Source of the DNA: Bacteroidota bacterium
Lineage (GTDB): Bacteria > Bacteroidota > Bacteroidia > Chitinophagales > UBA10324
Assembly: GCA_018267315.1 (NCBI GenBank)
Contig: JAFDYS010000029.1
Location: 7,759 to 64,137, forward strand
Direction of reading: 5' to 3'
DNA: 56,379 nucleotides
This document shows positions 33,835 through 42,068 of the stretch, piece after piece (the stretch's first letter is position 1; every line of letters begins with the position of its first letter). A program made the position numbers and the translations under genes. The notes under the pieces were generated by a model. That model did not search any database and had not been told where the DNA came from. It saw only the letters and a list, made by a program, of their open reading frames with translations.

Positions 33835-33911
33835 ATAAAACCTGAAAGCTGGTGCATAGGTCTTGGTTGAGAAGTATTCATAAGCTTCCTGGATCAGTCC
33901 ATTCACTCAGG

Positions 33912-35915
33912 ATGCGGCATTGCCAGATTGTTGTTCTTCTCATTCTCGGCAACCTGCTGCTCAATGTGCACAGTTCCTATGCGTCAAAACTCGATTCACT
34001 GCTGGCAGCGCTAAAGGCAACCAGCCGGAGCGATACTGATTATGTTACTATTGCCAACGGGGCGGTAGAAGCCTATCTGTTGCAGAATGAGTCAGATTCT
34101 GCTATTCAGCTTGCCACCCGCGCATTGCAGGCAGCCAGCCAACTTCATTTCAGCCGTGGCGAGGCGCAATCAAAATTCCTGTTGGGCAAATCATTCATTT
34201 ACAAATCAAATTATGTGGCCGGCATGCAATGGATCGTGCAGGCAAGAAAGGATTATCAATCGCTGCATGATGAACGAGGAATGGCGGCGTGCAGCTTCCA
34301 GGAAGGAATCGTTTCGTACTACACCAATAAGACCTATACTGAAGCGCTGAAGGATTTCAACGAGTCAAGAGATAGCTACCGGCTTCTTGGTGATTCTTTA
34401 ATGACATCGGTTTCTACCTATTTAATTGGCTTATGTTATTCTGATCTCGGAAATTATTTGAAAGCGGAGGAGGAACTGAGAAGCGCCCTCGCATCGAAAA
34501 AGGCAATCGGTGATGATCATGGCTATTACGAATGCCTTGGCGGACTGGCCAATGTGCTGCTGGCAACGGGCCGCTATGAGGAATCAAGCAAATTTCACAA
34601 AGAGTGCCTTGTCTTTTTTGAGAAAGAGGAAAATCTGGCCGGAGTTGCTCAGGCACACCTGGGACTTGGCAAAGTGTCAATGGCAACTAACAAGGACGAT
34701 TCCGCCCTGAACTTTCTGCAGAAAGCTTTTTCAGAGGGGAAGCAAAGCAGCTACAGCCCTGTCATTCTTAATTCATCGCAACTCTTGTATGAAAACTTCG
34801 AGAAAAGAATGGATTACAAGAATGCCCTGTTCTATCTCAAGCAGTACTATGCTGCCAGAGACTCGGAGTTCAATGCCGACAATGCACGCAAGATCGCTGC
34901 ACTGCAATATGACCTTGATCTCACGCGCAAACAATCGCAGATCGATCGTCTGAGTCAGCAACGGCAAACGGACAGGATTTTCCAAATCTTGCTGTTGGCG
35001 GGCATCGCCGTTCTTCTCTTTTTTCTTGTTCTGTGGTATCAGCGTTACCGCTTCAAGCTAAAAACCAATCAGCAACTGGAAAAAATAAATGAGGATTTAA
35101 ATAACACCATGACCACGTTGAAGAAAACACAGAGTCAGCTTCTTCTTTCAGAGAAGCTGGCCTCAGTAGGCCAACTTACAGCCGGCGTGGCACATGAGAT
35201 AAACAACCCGATCAATTTCGTTACCGGAAACATTAGTCCGCTTAAAAGAAATTTTGCGGCACTTAAAAACCTGTTGCAGAAAATTGAAGAGCTGAAAGAA
35301 GGTACAGACCCACAATCCAAACTGGCCGAAATCGAATCATTAAAGAAAGAGATTGACTTCGACTACACGATGGAAGAATCGGAGAAACTCCTTTCAGGTA
35401 TAGAAGAAGGATCACGGCGAACCGCTGCGATTGTAAAAGGTCTCAGGCAATTTTCACGCATTGATGAAGACACCAAGAAGCTGGCAAACATTAATGAAGG
35501 CATAGAGTCCACCTTGCTGCTGCTTCAAAACAAACTGAAATTCCAGAACATCGAAGTCGTTCCTTCATTCGGTGATATTCCGCAGATTCATTGCTTTCCG
35601 GGGCAGCTCAACCAGGTTTTCATGAACCTGCTCACGAATGCCATTGACGCGATCGGCAGCAACGGGAAAATTTTTATCATCACGGCTCTTGAGGGCGACC
35701 GCCTGAAAATTTCTGTGCGCGATACGGGCCAGGGAATGCCGGAAGAGGTGAAGAAGAAAATTTTCGATCCTTTCTTCACCACCAAAGAAGTAGGGAAAGG
35801 AACAGGTCTCGGACTCTCCATCAGTTACGGCATCATCGAAAAACATAACGGCACTATTGAAGTAAGGAGCGAGCCGGGTAAAGGAACCGAATTCATTATT
35901 TTGCTACCGCTATGA
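33912..35915 (+). CDS. TPR sensor histidine kinase 1
   Basis: 667 residues from the ATG at 33912, giving a signal peptide ending HSSYA. Residues ~25-345 are TPR-like helical repeats in the periplasm (for example [26 protein letters not shown] and [17 protein letters not shown] units). One span follows ([19 protein letters not shown]), then a coiled coil and the kinase core: [21 protein letters not shown] with the phosphoacceptor His, [16 protein letters not shown] (N box), DTGQGMPEE (G1) and [10 protein letters not shown] (G2). Its stop overlaps the next start as ATGA, so it is coupled to kinase 2. Ligand unknown. Confidence 0.93.
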   Translation: MRHCQIVVLLILGNLLLNVHSSYASKLDSLLAALKATSRSDTDYVTIANGAVEAYLLQNESDSAIQLATRALQAASQLHFSRGEAQSKFLLGKSFIYKSNYVAGMQWIVQARKDYQSLHDERGMAACSFQEGIVSYYTNKTYTEALKDFNESRDSYRLLGDSLMTSVSTYLIGLCYSDLGNYLKAEEELRSALASKKAIGDDHGYYECLGGLANVLLATGRYEESSKFHKECLVFFEKEENLAGVAQAHLGLGKVSMATNKDDSALNFLQKAFSEGKQSSYSPVILNSSQLLYENFEKRMDYKNALFYLKQYYAARDSEFNADNARKIAALQYDLDLTRKQSQIDRLSQQRQTDRIFQILLLAGIAVLLFFLVLWYQRYRFKLKTNQQLEKINEDLNNTMTTLKKTQSQLLLSEKLASVGQLTAGVAHEINNPINFVTGNISPLKRNFAALKNLLQKIEELKEGTDPQSKLAEIESLKKEIDFDYTMEESEKLLSGIEEGSRRTAAIVKGLRQFSRIDEDTKKLANINEGIESTLLLLQNKLKFQNIEVVPSFGDIPQIHCFPGQLNQVFMNLLTNAIDAIGSNGKIFIITALEGDRLKISVRDTGQGMPEEVKKKIFDPFFTTKEVGKGTGLGLSISYGIIEKHNGTIEVRSEPGKGTEFIILLPL

Positions 35916-38149
35916 AATGCAGAAGAGTTTGTGCGCTGATCGTTTGTATTCTTCTTTACCGGCTTCCTCTTCACGCCCAGTATGAAAAGCAAATTGACTC
36001 ACTGAAGAATCTGCTTTCATCTTCGCAGCACGATACCCTTCTTGTAAAGCGACTGAATGAGATTGCCCGGTTGTATAACATGGTTTCGCCTGACAGTTCG
36101 CTGAATTATTCCAACCGGTCTATTGCCATTGCATCGCAAATCGGTGACACCGTTGGCTGGGGCCGGGCATTTATCAATAGCGGCATCTCCTATGACAACC
36201 TCGGACTGCTTGATCAGTCAGTGCGGGAATTTGATAAGGCCATAAAACTGATAGTACCCACTTCTAACAAGCGCTTGCTCTCTTCCGCTTACACCAACAT
36301 CGGTATCGTGCATAATGAGAGGGGGAGATTTGACTCGGCTCTGATCTGCTTTCAGCAGTCCATCGCCTACAAAGACAGTTCGAAGGATTTGGAATCCATC
36401 GGCATCGTCTATACCAATATAGGCGTTGTGTACAACAATCTCGGCGAGATAAACAAGGCGCTGGAGTATTTCATTAAGTCAAGAAACATTGCCCGAAAAT
36501 TTGATGACAAACAAGGAGTCGCTGACAACAACCTCAACATTGCCGACATTTATTTCACGGGCAATAAAAACAAGCAGGCGCTTGATCTGCTGAATGAAAC
36601 TCTTAAAATACAGGAAGAACTCGGCGATAAAGAAGGACTCTGCTATTCGAATGAAGCCCTTGGATTGAACTACTGTAAGCTCGGAAACCATGAGAAGGCA
36701 CTTGCATTGTTCGATGAGGCGCTTCGGATCGCCAATAAAATGCAGTTGCTCTCGCGGATCGGTACCATCGAGCAGGACATAGGTGATTGTTATGCCGATA
36801 AGAAAGATTATGCCGCGGCCGCGGCGCATTATGCGAAATCGCTGGAAGCAAACACACGGCTTGGAGAAAAGAAATCGCTGATCATAAACCACATATCGTC
36901 TGGCCAATTGAATCTCGCCATCAACCATACCGCCGAAGCACTCCATGAATTCAATCAGGCCGCTGCAATGGCTTCGGAGTCACGTTATCTGGCAGGGCTA
37001 AGGCAAGCTTATGAAGGGCTCTCGAATACGTATGAGAAGGCAGGTGACTACCACAATGCCTATCTCTATTACGTGAAGAAATCATCGGTAGATGATTCCA
37101 TCCGCAATGAAGAGGAAACCCGCCACCTCATGCTGCTTCAGGTGCAATTTGAAACGGAAAGAAAAGATCAGCAGATTGCCCTGCTTAATACCCGCGCACA
37201 GTTGCAGGAAAGCCAGAACCGTAAAGCCCTGTTGCTGCGAAATGTTTTTATCGCAGGATTTACTGCGGCTCTTGGAATTCTGCTGTTGCTCTGGCTGTAT
37301 GCGAGGAGGGAAAAGCGAACGAATGCGCTGCTCAAGGAGAAAAATGAAATCATTCGTACTCAAAAAGAACAGGTTGAAGACGCACTTCACCAGCTTCAGC
37401 AATCACAATCGCAACTGATTCATTCGGAAAAAATGGCCTCACTCGGGCAGCTTACTGCAGGTGTCGCCCACGAGATCAACAACCCGATCAATTTTGTCTC
37501 AGCCAATGTAAACCCGCTGAAGCGCAACTTTGATGAGTTGGTGAAAGAACTGAAGAATGATCCGAACAAAAACATTACTGCGGAACTGAATTACCTCATC
37601 AGTGAATGTTATCAACTGCTCGGCGGCATCGAGGAAGGATCGCGCCGCACGGCGGAAATAGTAAAAGGGTTGCGTAATTTCTCCAGGGCCGATGAGGGCG
37701 ATCAAAAATTAGTGGATGTGCACGAAGGCATTGAATCCTCACTGTTGATATTGAACAACAAACTCAAACATCAGCAAATCGAAGTAATCAAATCATTCGC
37801 TTCCCTCCCGCTTATTAGTTGCTTTCCCGGTCAACTCAACCAGGTTTGGATGAATTTACTTTCCAATGCCATTGATGCGATCGGAGAAAATGGGAAGATC
37901 TTTATCACAACCTCCCGGCAAAATGACAAGGTGGTTATTTCTATCAAAGACACCGGTAAGGGAATGAGCGCTGAAATGAAAGCAAAGGTTTTCGATCCGT
38001 TTTTCACCACGAAAGAAGTGGGTAAAGGAACCGGGCTTGGCCTTTCCATCTCTTACGGCATCATTCAAAAACATCATGGAAATATTGAAGTAAATTCGAA
38101 AGAAGGTGAAGGAGCAGAATTCATCGTTACGCTGCCACTTTCAGCTTAA
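35912..38149 (+). CDS. TPR sensor histidine kinase 2
   Basis: 745 residues, paralogous to kinase 1 with a longer TPR region (~25-420, about eight or nine repeats such as SSAYTNIGIVHNERGRFDSALICFQQSI). A span at ~445-465 (VFIAGFTAALGILLLLWLYA) is followed by a coiled coil and an almost identical kinase core: [45 protein letters not shown] and [10 protein letters not shown]. Start ATG at 35912 overlaps the preceding stop. The tandem arrangement suggests duplication followed by divergence of the sensor part. It ends 12 bp before the response-regulator/cyclase gene. Confidence 0.93.
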   Translation: MKCRRVCALIVCILLYRLPLHAQYEKQIDSLKNLLSSSQHDTLLVKRLNEIARLYNMVSPDSSLNYSNRSIAIASQIGDTVGWGRAFINSGISYDNLGLLDQSVREFDKAIKLIVPTSNKRLLSSAYTNIGIVHNERGRFDSALICFQQSIAYKDSSKDLESIGIVYTNIGVVYNNLGEINKALEYFIKSRNIARKFDDKQGVADNNLNIADIYFTGNKNKQALDLLNETLKIQEELGDKEGLCYSNEALGLNYCKLGNHEKALALFDEALRIANKMQLLSRIGTIEQDIGDCYADKKDYAAAAAHYAKSLEANTRLGEKKSLIINHISSGQLNLAINHTAEALHEFNQAAAMASESRYLAGLRQAYEGLSNTYEKAGDYHNAYLYYVKKSSVDDSIRNEEETRHLMLLQVQFETERKDQQIALLNTRAQLQESQNRKALLLRNVFIAGFTAALGILLLLWLYARREKRTNALLKEKNEIIRTQKEQVEDALHQLQQSQSQLIHSEKMASLGQLTAGVAHEINNPINFVSANVNPLKRNFDELVKELKNDPNKNITAELNYLISECYQLLGGIEEGSRRTAEIVKGLRNFSRADEGDQKLVDVHEGIESSLLILNNKLKHQQIEVIKSFASLPLISCFPGQLNQVWMNLLSNAIDAIGENGKIFITTSRQNDKVVISIKDTGKGMSAEMKAKVFDPFFTTKEVGKGTGLGLSISYGIIQKHHGNIEVNSKEGEGAEFIVTLPLSA

Positions 38150-38161
38150 ACCCCGTTCACC

Positions 38162-39253
38162 ATGCCAAATTCAAAATTCAATGTGCTGTACGTAGATGAT
38201 GAGGAAAACAACCTTATCTCTTTCCGTGCTGCTTTCCGCCGCGAGTACCAGGTATATACGGCCCTCAGTGCCGATGAAGGGATTAACATCCTTCACCAGG
38301 AGAAAGTGCCGATCATCATCACCGACCAGCGCATGCCCGGCATCACCGGCGTGCAGTTTCTTGAAAAAGTAATTCCGGAATTTCCCGATACCGTGCGCAT
38401 GATCCTCACGGGATACAGTGACATTGAAGCCATCATCCAGGCCATCAACACCGGCCGTGTTTTCCGCTATATCACTAAGCCGTGGGATGAAACAGAACTG
38501 AAGATGACGATTGACAATGCCATTGCCCTTTACCAGCTTCAGCAAAACAATAAGCAACTCATTCAGCAACTCAACCAAAAAGTGGCCGACCAGCAGCGCA
38601 CGCTGGATATGTTTCAGAAATATGTGCCGCCCGAAATCGTGGAAAGGGTGATGAGCAGCAAAGGCGAGTCCGACATCTTTGAAGGCGAACAACGCGAAGT
38701 GAGTGTGCTGTTCTGCGACATACGCGGCTTCACGAAAATCAGTTCAAAGCTTGCACCCCGGGAAGTAGTACAACTGCTCAACCTTTTTTACCGCATCATG
38801 AGCGCCAGCATCAGCAAATACAGCGGCGTGGTAAACCAGTATGTGGGTGATGAAATCTTTGCCGTCTTCGGCGCTCCCACTCCCAATCCCGATCACTACA
38901 ACTGCGCGGTGTACTGCGCCATTGACATGATGCATCAGCTCGAAAAACTGAATGCAGCGATCTCTGCTTTTACCACCGATCAGATCCGGATTGGCATCGG
39001 CATCAATACCGGTGAGGTGGTGGCGGGTAATCTGGGCACTGAAGAAAAGATTGCTTATTCCATTACCGGCGACACGGTGAACATGGCCAAGCGCATTGAA
39101 CAACTCACACAGGAAAAACCGAATACCATACTTATCAGCGACTCCACCTATCAGCGCGTGCCCGGACTGTTCAATGTGACATCGTGGTCGCCCGTGCATG
39201 TGAAAGGTAAAGAAGCCGAGCTTGCCGTTCATGAGGTGCTCGGGCGCAAGTGA
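38162..39253 (+). CDS. Response regulator with class III adenylate cyclase domain
   Basis: 363 residues. REC domain (~5-120): acidic pair DDE at 12-14, phosphoacceptor Asp55 (IIITDQRMPG), conserved Thr (LTGY) and Lys (ITKPWDE). A coiled-coil linker (~120-160) leads to a class III cyclase (~175-350): metal Asp186 (FCDIRGF) and Asp230 (VGDEIFAVFG), Lys296 in EKIAYS and Asp304 in ITGDTVNMAKR, followed by Asn307 and Arg311. The Lys/Asp pair favours ATP over GTP. Phosphorylation by the upstream kinases would then control cAMP production. 85 bp before the hybrid kinase gene. Confidence 0.93.
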   Translation: MPNSKFNVLYVDDEENNLISFRAAFRREYQVYTALSADEGINILHQEKVPIIITDQRMPGITGVQFLEKVIPEFPDTVRMILTGYSDIEAIIQAINTGRVFRYITKPWDETELKMTIDNAIALYQLQQNNKQLIQQLNQKVADQQRTLDMFQKYVPPEIVERVMSSKGESDIFEGEQREVSVLFCDIRGFTKISSKLAPREVVQLLNLFYRIMSASISKYSGVVNQYVGDEIFAVFGAPTPNPDHYNCAVYCAIDMMHQLEKLNAAISAFTTDQIRIGIGINTGEVVAGNLGTEEKIAYSITGDTVNMAKRIEQLTQEKPNTILISDSTYQRVPGLFNVTSWSPVHVKGKEAELAVHEVLGRK

Positions 39254-39338
39254 CCTGCCGGCCAGTGTATTTTGCAGCTGCTGTAAATTCCGGATTGAGA
39301 CGGATGGGAAAATTTATCTTCACCTCCATAAGCAAGCG

Positions 39339-41045
39339 ATGAAACCTGCGCAGGTACCCCATGAAGATGTGCTGAATATCCTGAAGGAAGTGGAAATCTT
39401 CCGACGGGTGCCGCCTTCCGTGATGGATGAACTGGCGCATGAAATATCACTCACCCTTTTCGAGCCGGGGGAAAAAATCATCAACCAGGGCGACATCGGC
39501 AACAGTATGTACGTGATCCTGGCGGGGCACGTGAAGGTTCACGACAAGGAATTCACGGTAGCTGAAATTGAAAAAGGAAATTTCTTCGGCGAATTCTCCC
39601 TGCTCGACGATGAACCCCGTTCGCTTTCCATCACCGCCATGGCACCAACAGTAACGGGCTCCATCCAGCGCCTGCAATTTTATCACCTGCTCGATAAGTA
39701 CCCCGATGTGACCCGCGACATCATCAAGGTAATCCTGAAACGGCTGCGCACCCAGAACCGAAAGATCGTGGATGAACTGAAAAAGCGACAGAAAGAACTC
39801 GAAGCGCTCGTAACGGAACGGACCGCCGACCTGCGCAGGAAAAACGAAGACCTTGAGATAACATTAGATGAGTTGCGCAAGACTCAGGCACAACTCGTAT
39901 TGAAGGAAGAAAATGAGAAACAGTTTCTGGCAAACATGAGCCATGAAATCCGTACGCCGCTCAATGCCATCAACGGCATGACTCGCCTCATGCTGATGCG
40001 CGACCAATCGCCCGATAATCTCACGCATCTCGAAATGATCCGGCGTTCCTGCGACAACCTGATCGTGATTGTGAATGACATTCTCGATCTGTCGAAGATT
40101 CAATCCGGTAAAATGAAATTCGAGCGCATTCCCTTTAAGCCCGCTGAATCACTCCAGCTTACTTATGATACGGTTCGCTTCAAGGCAGAAGAGAAAGGCC
40201 TTTCATTGGTTACCCGCCTTGATCCCAATGTGCCTGAAGTGCTGGCCGGCGATCCCACTCGTCTCAACCAAATCCTGATTAACCTGGCTGGCAATGCCGT
40301 GAAGTTTACAGAGAAAGGAACGGTAACCATTCACTGTTTTAACGATGCGGCACATCAGGGTAACGGAAGCATCCACAACCTGCGCTTCAGCATCATAGAC
40401 ACCGGTATAGGCATGACGCCGGAACAACTCACTAAAGTGTTCGAGAGTTTTTCACAAGCGTCCACCGAGATCACCCGCAAGTACGGCGGCACCGGGCTGG
40501 GCCTAACCATTTCAAAACAACTCATCGAACTGCAAGGCGGCACACTCACGGTTGAATCCACTTACGGAACAGGAACCACCTTCACTTTTTTTATTCCGTA
40601 CTATCATGCAGAGGAACAGGTGGCGGATACCACCATCCAAAAAACGGTGAGTGAAGTGCGGGAAAAAGTGAGCAAGCTCAAAGTGATTATGGCGGAGGAC
40701 AACGAATTTAATCAGATGGTGGCCGTGGGTTTACTTCGGGAAATCGCACCGGGCATTGAGATCGAGTGTGTGACTAACGGAAAGGAATTGCTGCATAAGT
40801 TGGCCGAAAAACCATACGACATCATTCTCATGGATGTTCAGATGCCGGAGATGGATGGCATTGAAGCCACTATGGAAATACGCCGGAGGAAAAACCCGAT
40901 ACCGATCATTGCCATGACGGCCGGTATTACTTCCGATGAGATTGCCCGCTGCAAACAGGCGGGCACCGATGAGTTTGTCCCGAAACCATTTGATCCCGAT
41001 GAACTGATTACGAAAATGGCGCGCCTCACGCGCCGCAGAAAGTGA
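39339..41045 (+). CDS. Hybrid histidine kinase with cyclic-nucleotide-binding domain
   Basis: 568 residues from the ATG at 39339 (the longer frame from 39222 overlaps the upstream gene and lacks conservation). Residues ~12-135: cNMP-binding domain with phosphate-binding cassette FFGEFSLLDDEPRSLSITA (Glu85, Arg94 kept). A coiled coil (~140-190) leads to HisKA with MSHEIRTPLNAI (His202), HATPase_c (N box LINLAGNAVKFTEKG, GTGLGLTI) and a C-terminal receiver with Asp499 (ILMDVQMPEMDG). No membrane span, so cytosolic. It follows the cyclase gene on the same strand and could sense the cAMP made by it, then pass phosphate to the Hpt protein encoded at 41592-41960. Confidence 0.92.
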   Translation: MKPAQVPHEDVLNILKEVEIFRRVPPSVMDELAHEISLTLFEPGEKIINQGDIGNSMYVILAGHVKVHDKEFTVAEIEKGNFFGEFSLLDDEPRSLSITAMAPTVTGSIQRLQFYHLLDKYPDVTRDIIKVILKRLRTQNRKIVDELKKRQKELEALVTERTADLRRKNEDLEITLDELRKTQAQLVLKEENEKQFLANMSHEIRTPLNAINGMTRLMLMRDQSPDNLTHLEMIRRSCDNLIVIVNDILDLSKIQSGKMKFERIPFKPAESLQLTYDTVRFKAEEKGLSLVTRLDPNVPEVLAGDPTRLNQILINLAGNAVKFTEKGTVTIHCFNDAAHQGNGSIHNLRFSIIDTGIGMTPEQLTKVFESFSQASTEITRKYGGTGLGLTISKQLIELQGGTLTVESTYGTGTTFTFFIPYYHAEEQVADTTIQKTVSEVREKVSKLKVIMAEDNEFNQMVAVGLLREIAPGIEIECVTNGKELLHKLAEKPYDIILMDVQMPEMDGIEATMEIRRRKNPIPIIAMTAGITSDEIARCKQAGTDEFVPKPFDPDELITKMARLTRRRK

Positions 41046-41054
41046 GCCGCCGGC

Positions 41055-41579
41055 TTACCAGCCCGCGTTATCAGTGGATAGGCCCAACACGCGAAGCAAA
41101 ATGGCCCCTACAATAATGAGCCCGATCACACAACTCAGGAAAATTGTTGCGTAGCGATAAGCCGTAGCCGTTTTCTGAAGCTGAATATTGTGTCGGATAT
41201 TTTTCATCACATTCTCCACCCTCACAAAACCACTCGGATTCTTTACGATGTAATCATAGGCGCCAAAGCGCATCGTGTCCACCGCCACTTCTATTTTTTC
41301 CTGACCTGATAGCATGACCACAAAAATGTGGGGAAACTGCTCTTTAATTGATTTCAGGATCTCCAGTCCGTTGCGCGCCTGCTTATCCACCTTATCAAGG
41401 TAATAGTCCAGCACCACATAGGCGGGGTTGATCTCGTCCATTTTTTTCAGTGCTTCATCACCGCTGACAAAGGTGTGCACCTCCAGCTTGTAACGGTCTC
41501 TGAGATACTGACTGAGCATGATGTTGTGCACGTCATCATCATCAATAAGTATCACGGTGTTGAGTTTGGGGGCGGGCAT
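41055..41579 (-). CDS. Receiver-domain protein with C-terminal membrane helix
   Basis: 174 residues. The receiver (~5-125) has DDDD at 13-16, phosphoacceptor Asp58 (VVLDYYLD), the Ser of VVMLSGQ and Lys of YIVKNPSG. There is no DNA-binding output domain; instead residues ~143-168 form a single span (YATIFLSCVIGLIIVGAILLRVLGL). It is second in a two-gene unit with the Hpt gene (12-bp gap), convergent with the kinase operon (stop-to-stop distance 9 bp). Receivers tethered at the C-terminus are unusual; it may be a phosphate sink or a membrane-localised output. Confidence 0.85.
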   Translation of the reverse strand: MPAPKLNTVILIDDDDVHNIMLSQYLRDRYKLEVHTFVSGDEALKKMDEINPAYVVLDYYLDKVDKQARNGLEILKSIKEQFPHIFVVMLSGQEKIEVAVDTMRFGAYDYIVKNPSGFVRVENVMKNIRHNIQLQKTATAYRYATIFLSCVIGLIIVGAILLRVLGLSTDNAGW

Positions 41580-41591
41580 TATGCTGAGGAT

Positions 41592-41960
41592 TTAGAGTTC
41601 CTGTAACTGGTTCTGTAGTTCACTGAACACTTGATGGAGTATTTCACGGAGCGAAGCAATCTTCTGCGGAAGCTGATCAATTCTCTTTTCTTCTTTGGCA
41701 TCTTGTTCAATTTCCACAATCAGCCCATTGGCCTGCTTGGCGCCCATATAGGCCACCTGCGACTTGAGTGAATGCGCAATACGGCTCAGGGTGTGGTAAT
41801 CGGCTTTCGTCAGCGCTTCATCCATTTGACTGATGGTAGCCGGTGTTTTCTCAATAAACTGATTGACGAGTTGCTTGATGAGCTGCGGGTTTCCGGCAGC
41901 GTAAACCTTCATAAATGAAAGATCGGCGTACTTATCTCCGGCGGGTGTTTCGTTCATCAT
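41592..41960 (-). CDS. Hpt phosphotransfer protein
   Basis: 122 residues from the ATG at 41960 (an overlapping ATG at 41957 is equally possible; longer forms lack conservation). Helical throughout, with the Hpt signature RIAHSLKSQVAYMGA and phosphoacceptor His63. It would carry phosphate from the receiver of the hybrid kinase to the membrane-anchored receiver encoded next. Divergent from the TonB receptor gene, with about 108 bp between the starts. Confidence 0.88.
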   Translation of the reverse strand: MMNETPAGDKYADLSFMKVYAAGNPQLIKQLVNQFIEKTPATISQMDEALTKADYHTLSRIAHSLKSQVAYMGAKQANGLIVEIEQDAKEEKRIDQLPQKIASLREILHQVFSELQNQLQEL

Positions 41961-42068
41961 ATGATTATTTGCCGAGCCAATGTAGCCATTTTTAATATAG
42001 ATGTGAGCAAGCTGAATCCGGCGTGAATGCGGATGAGGCAAATCTTTTTACCTTCAACGAGTGAGAAA

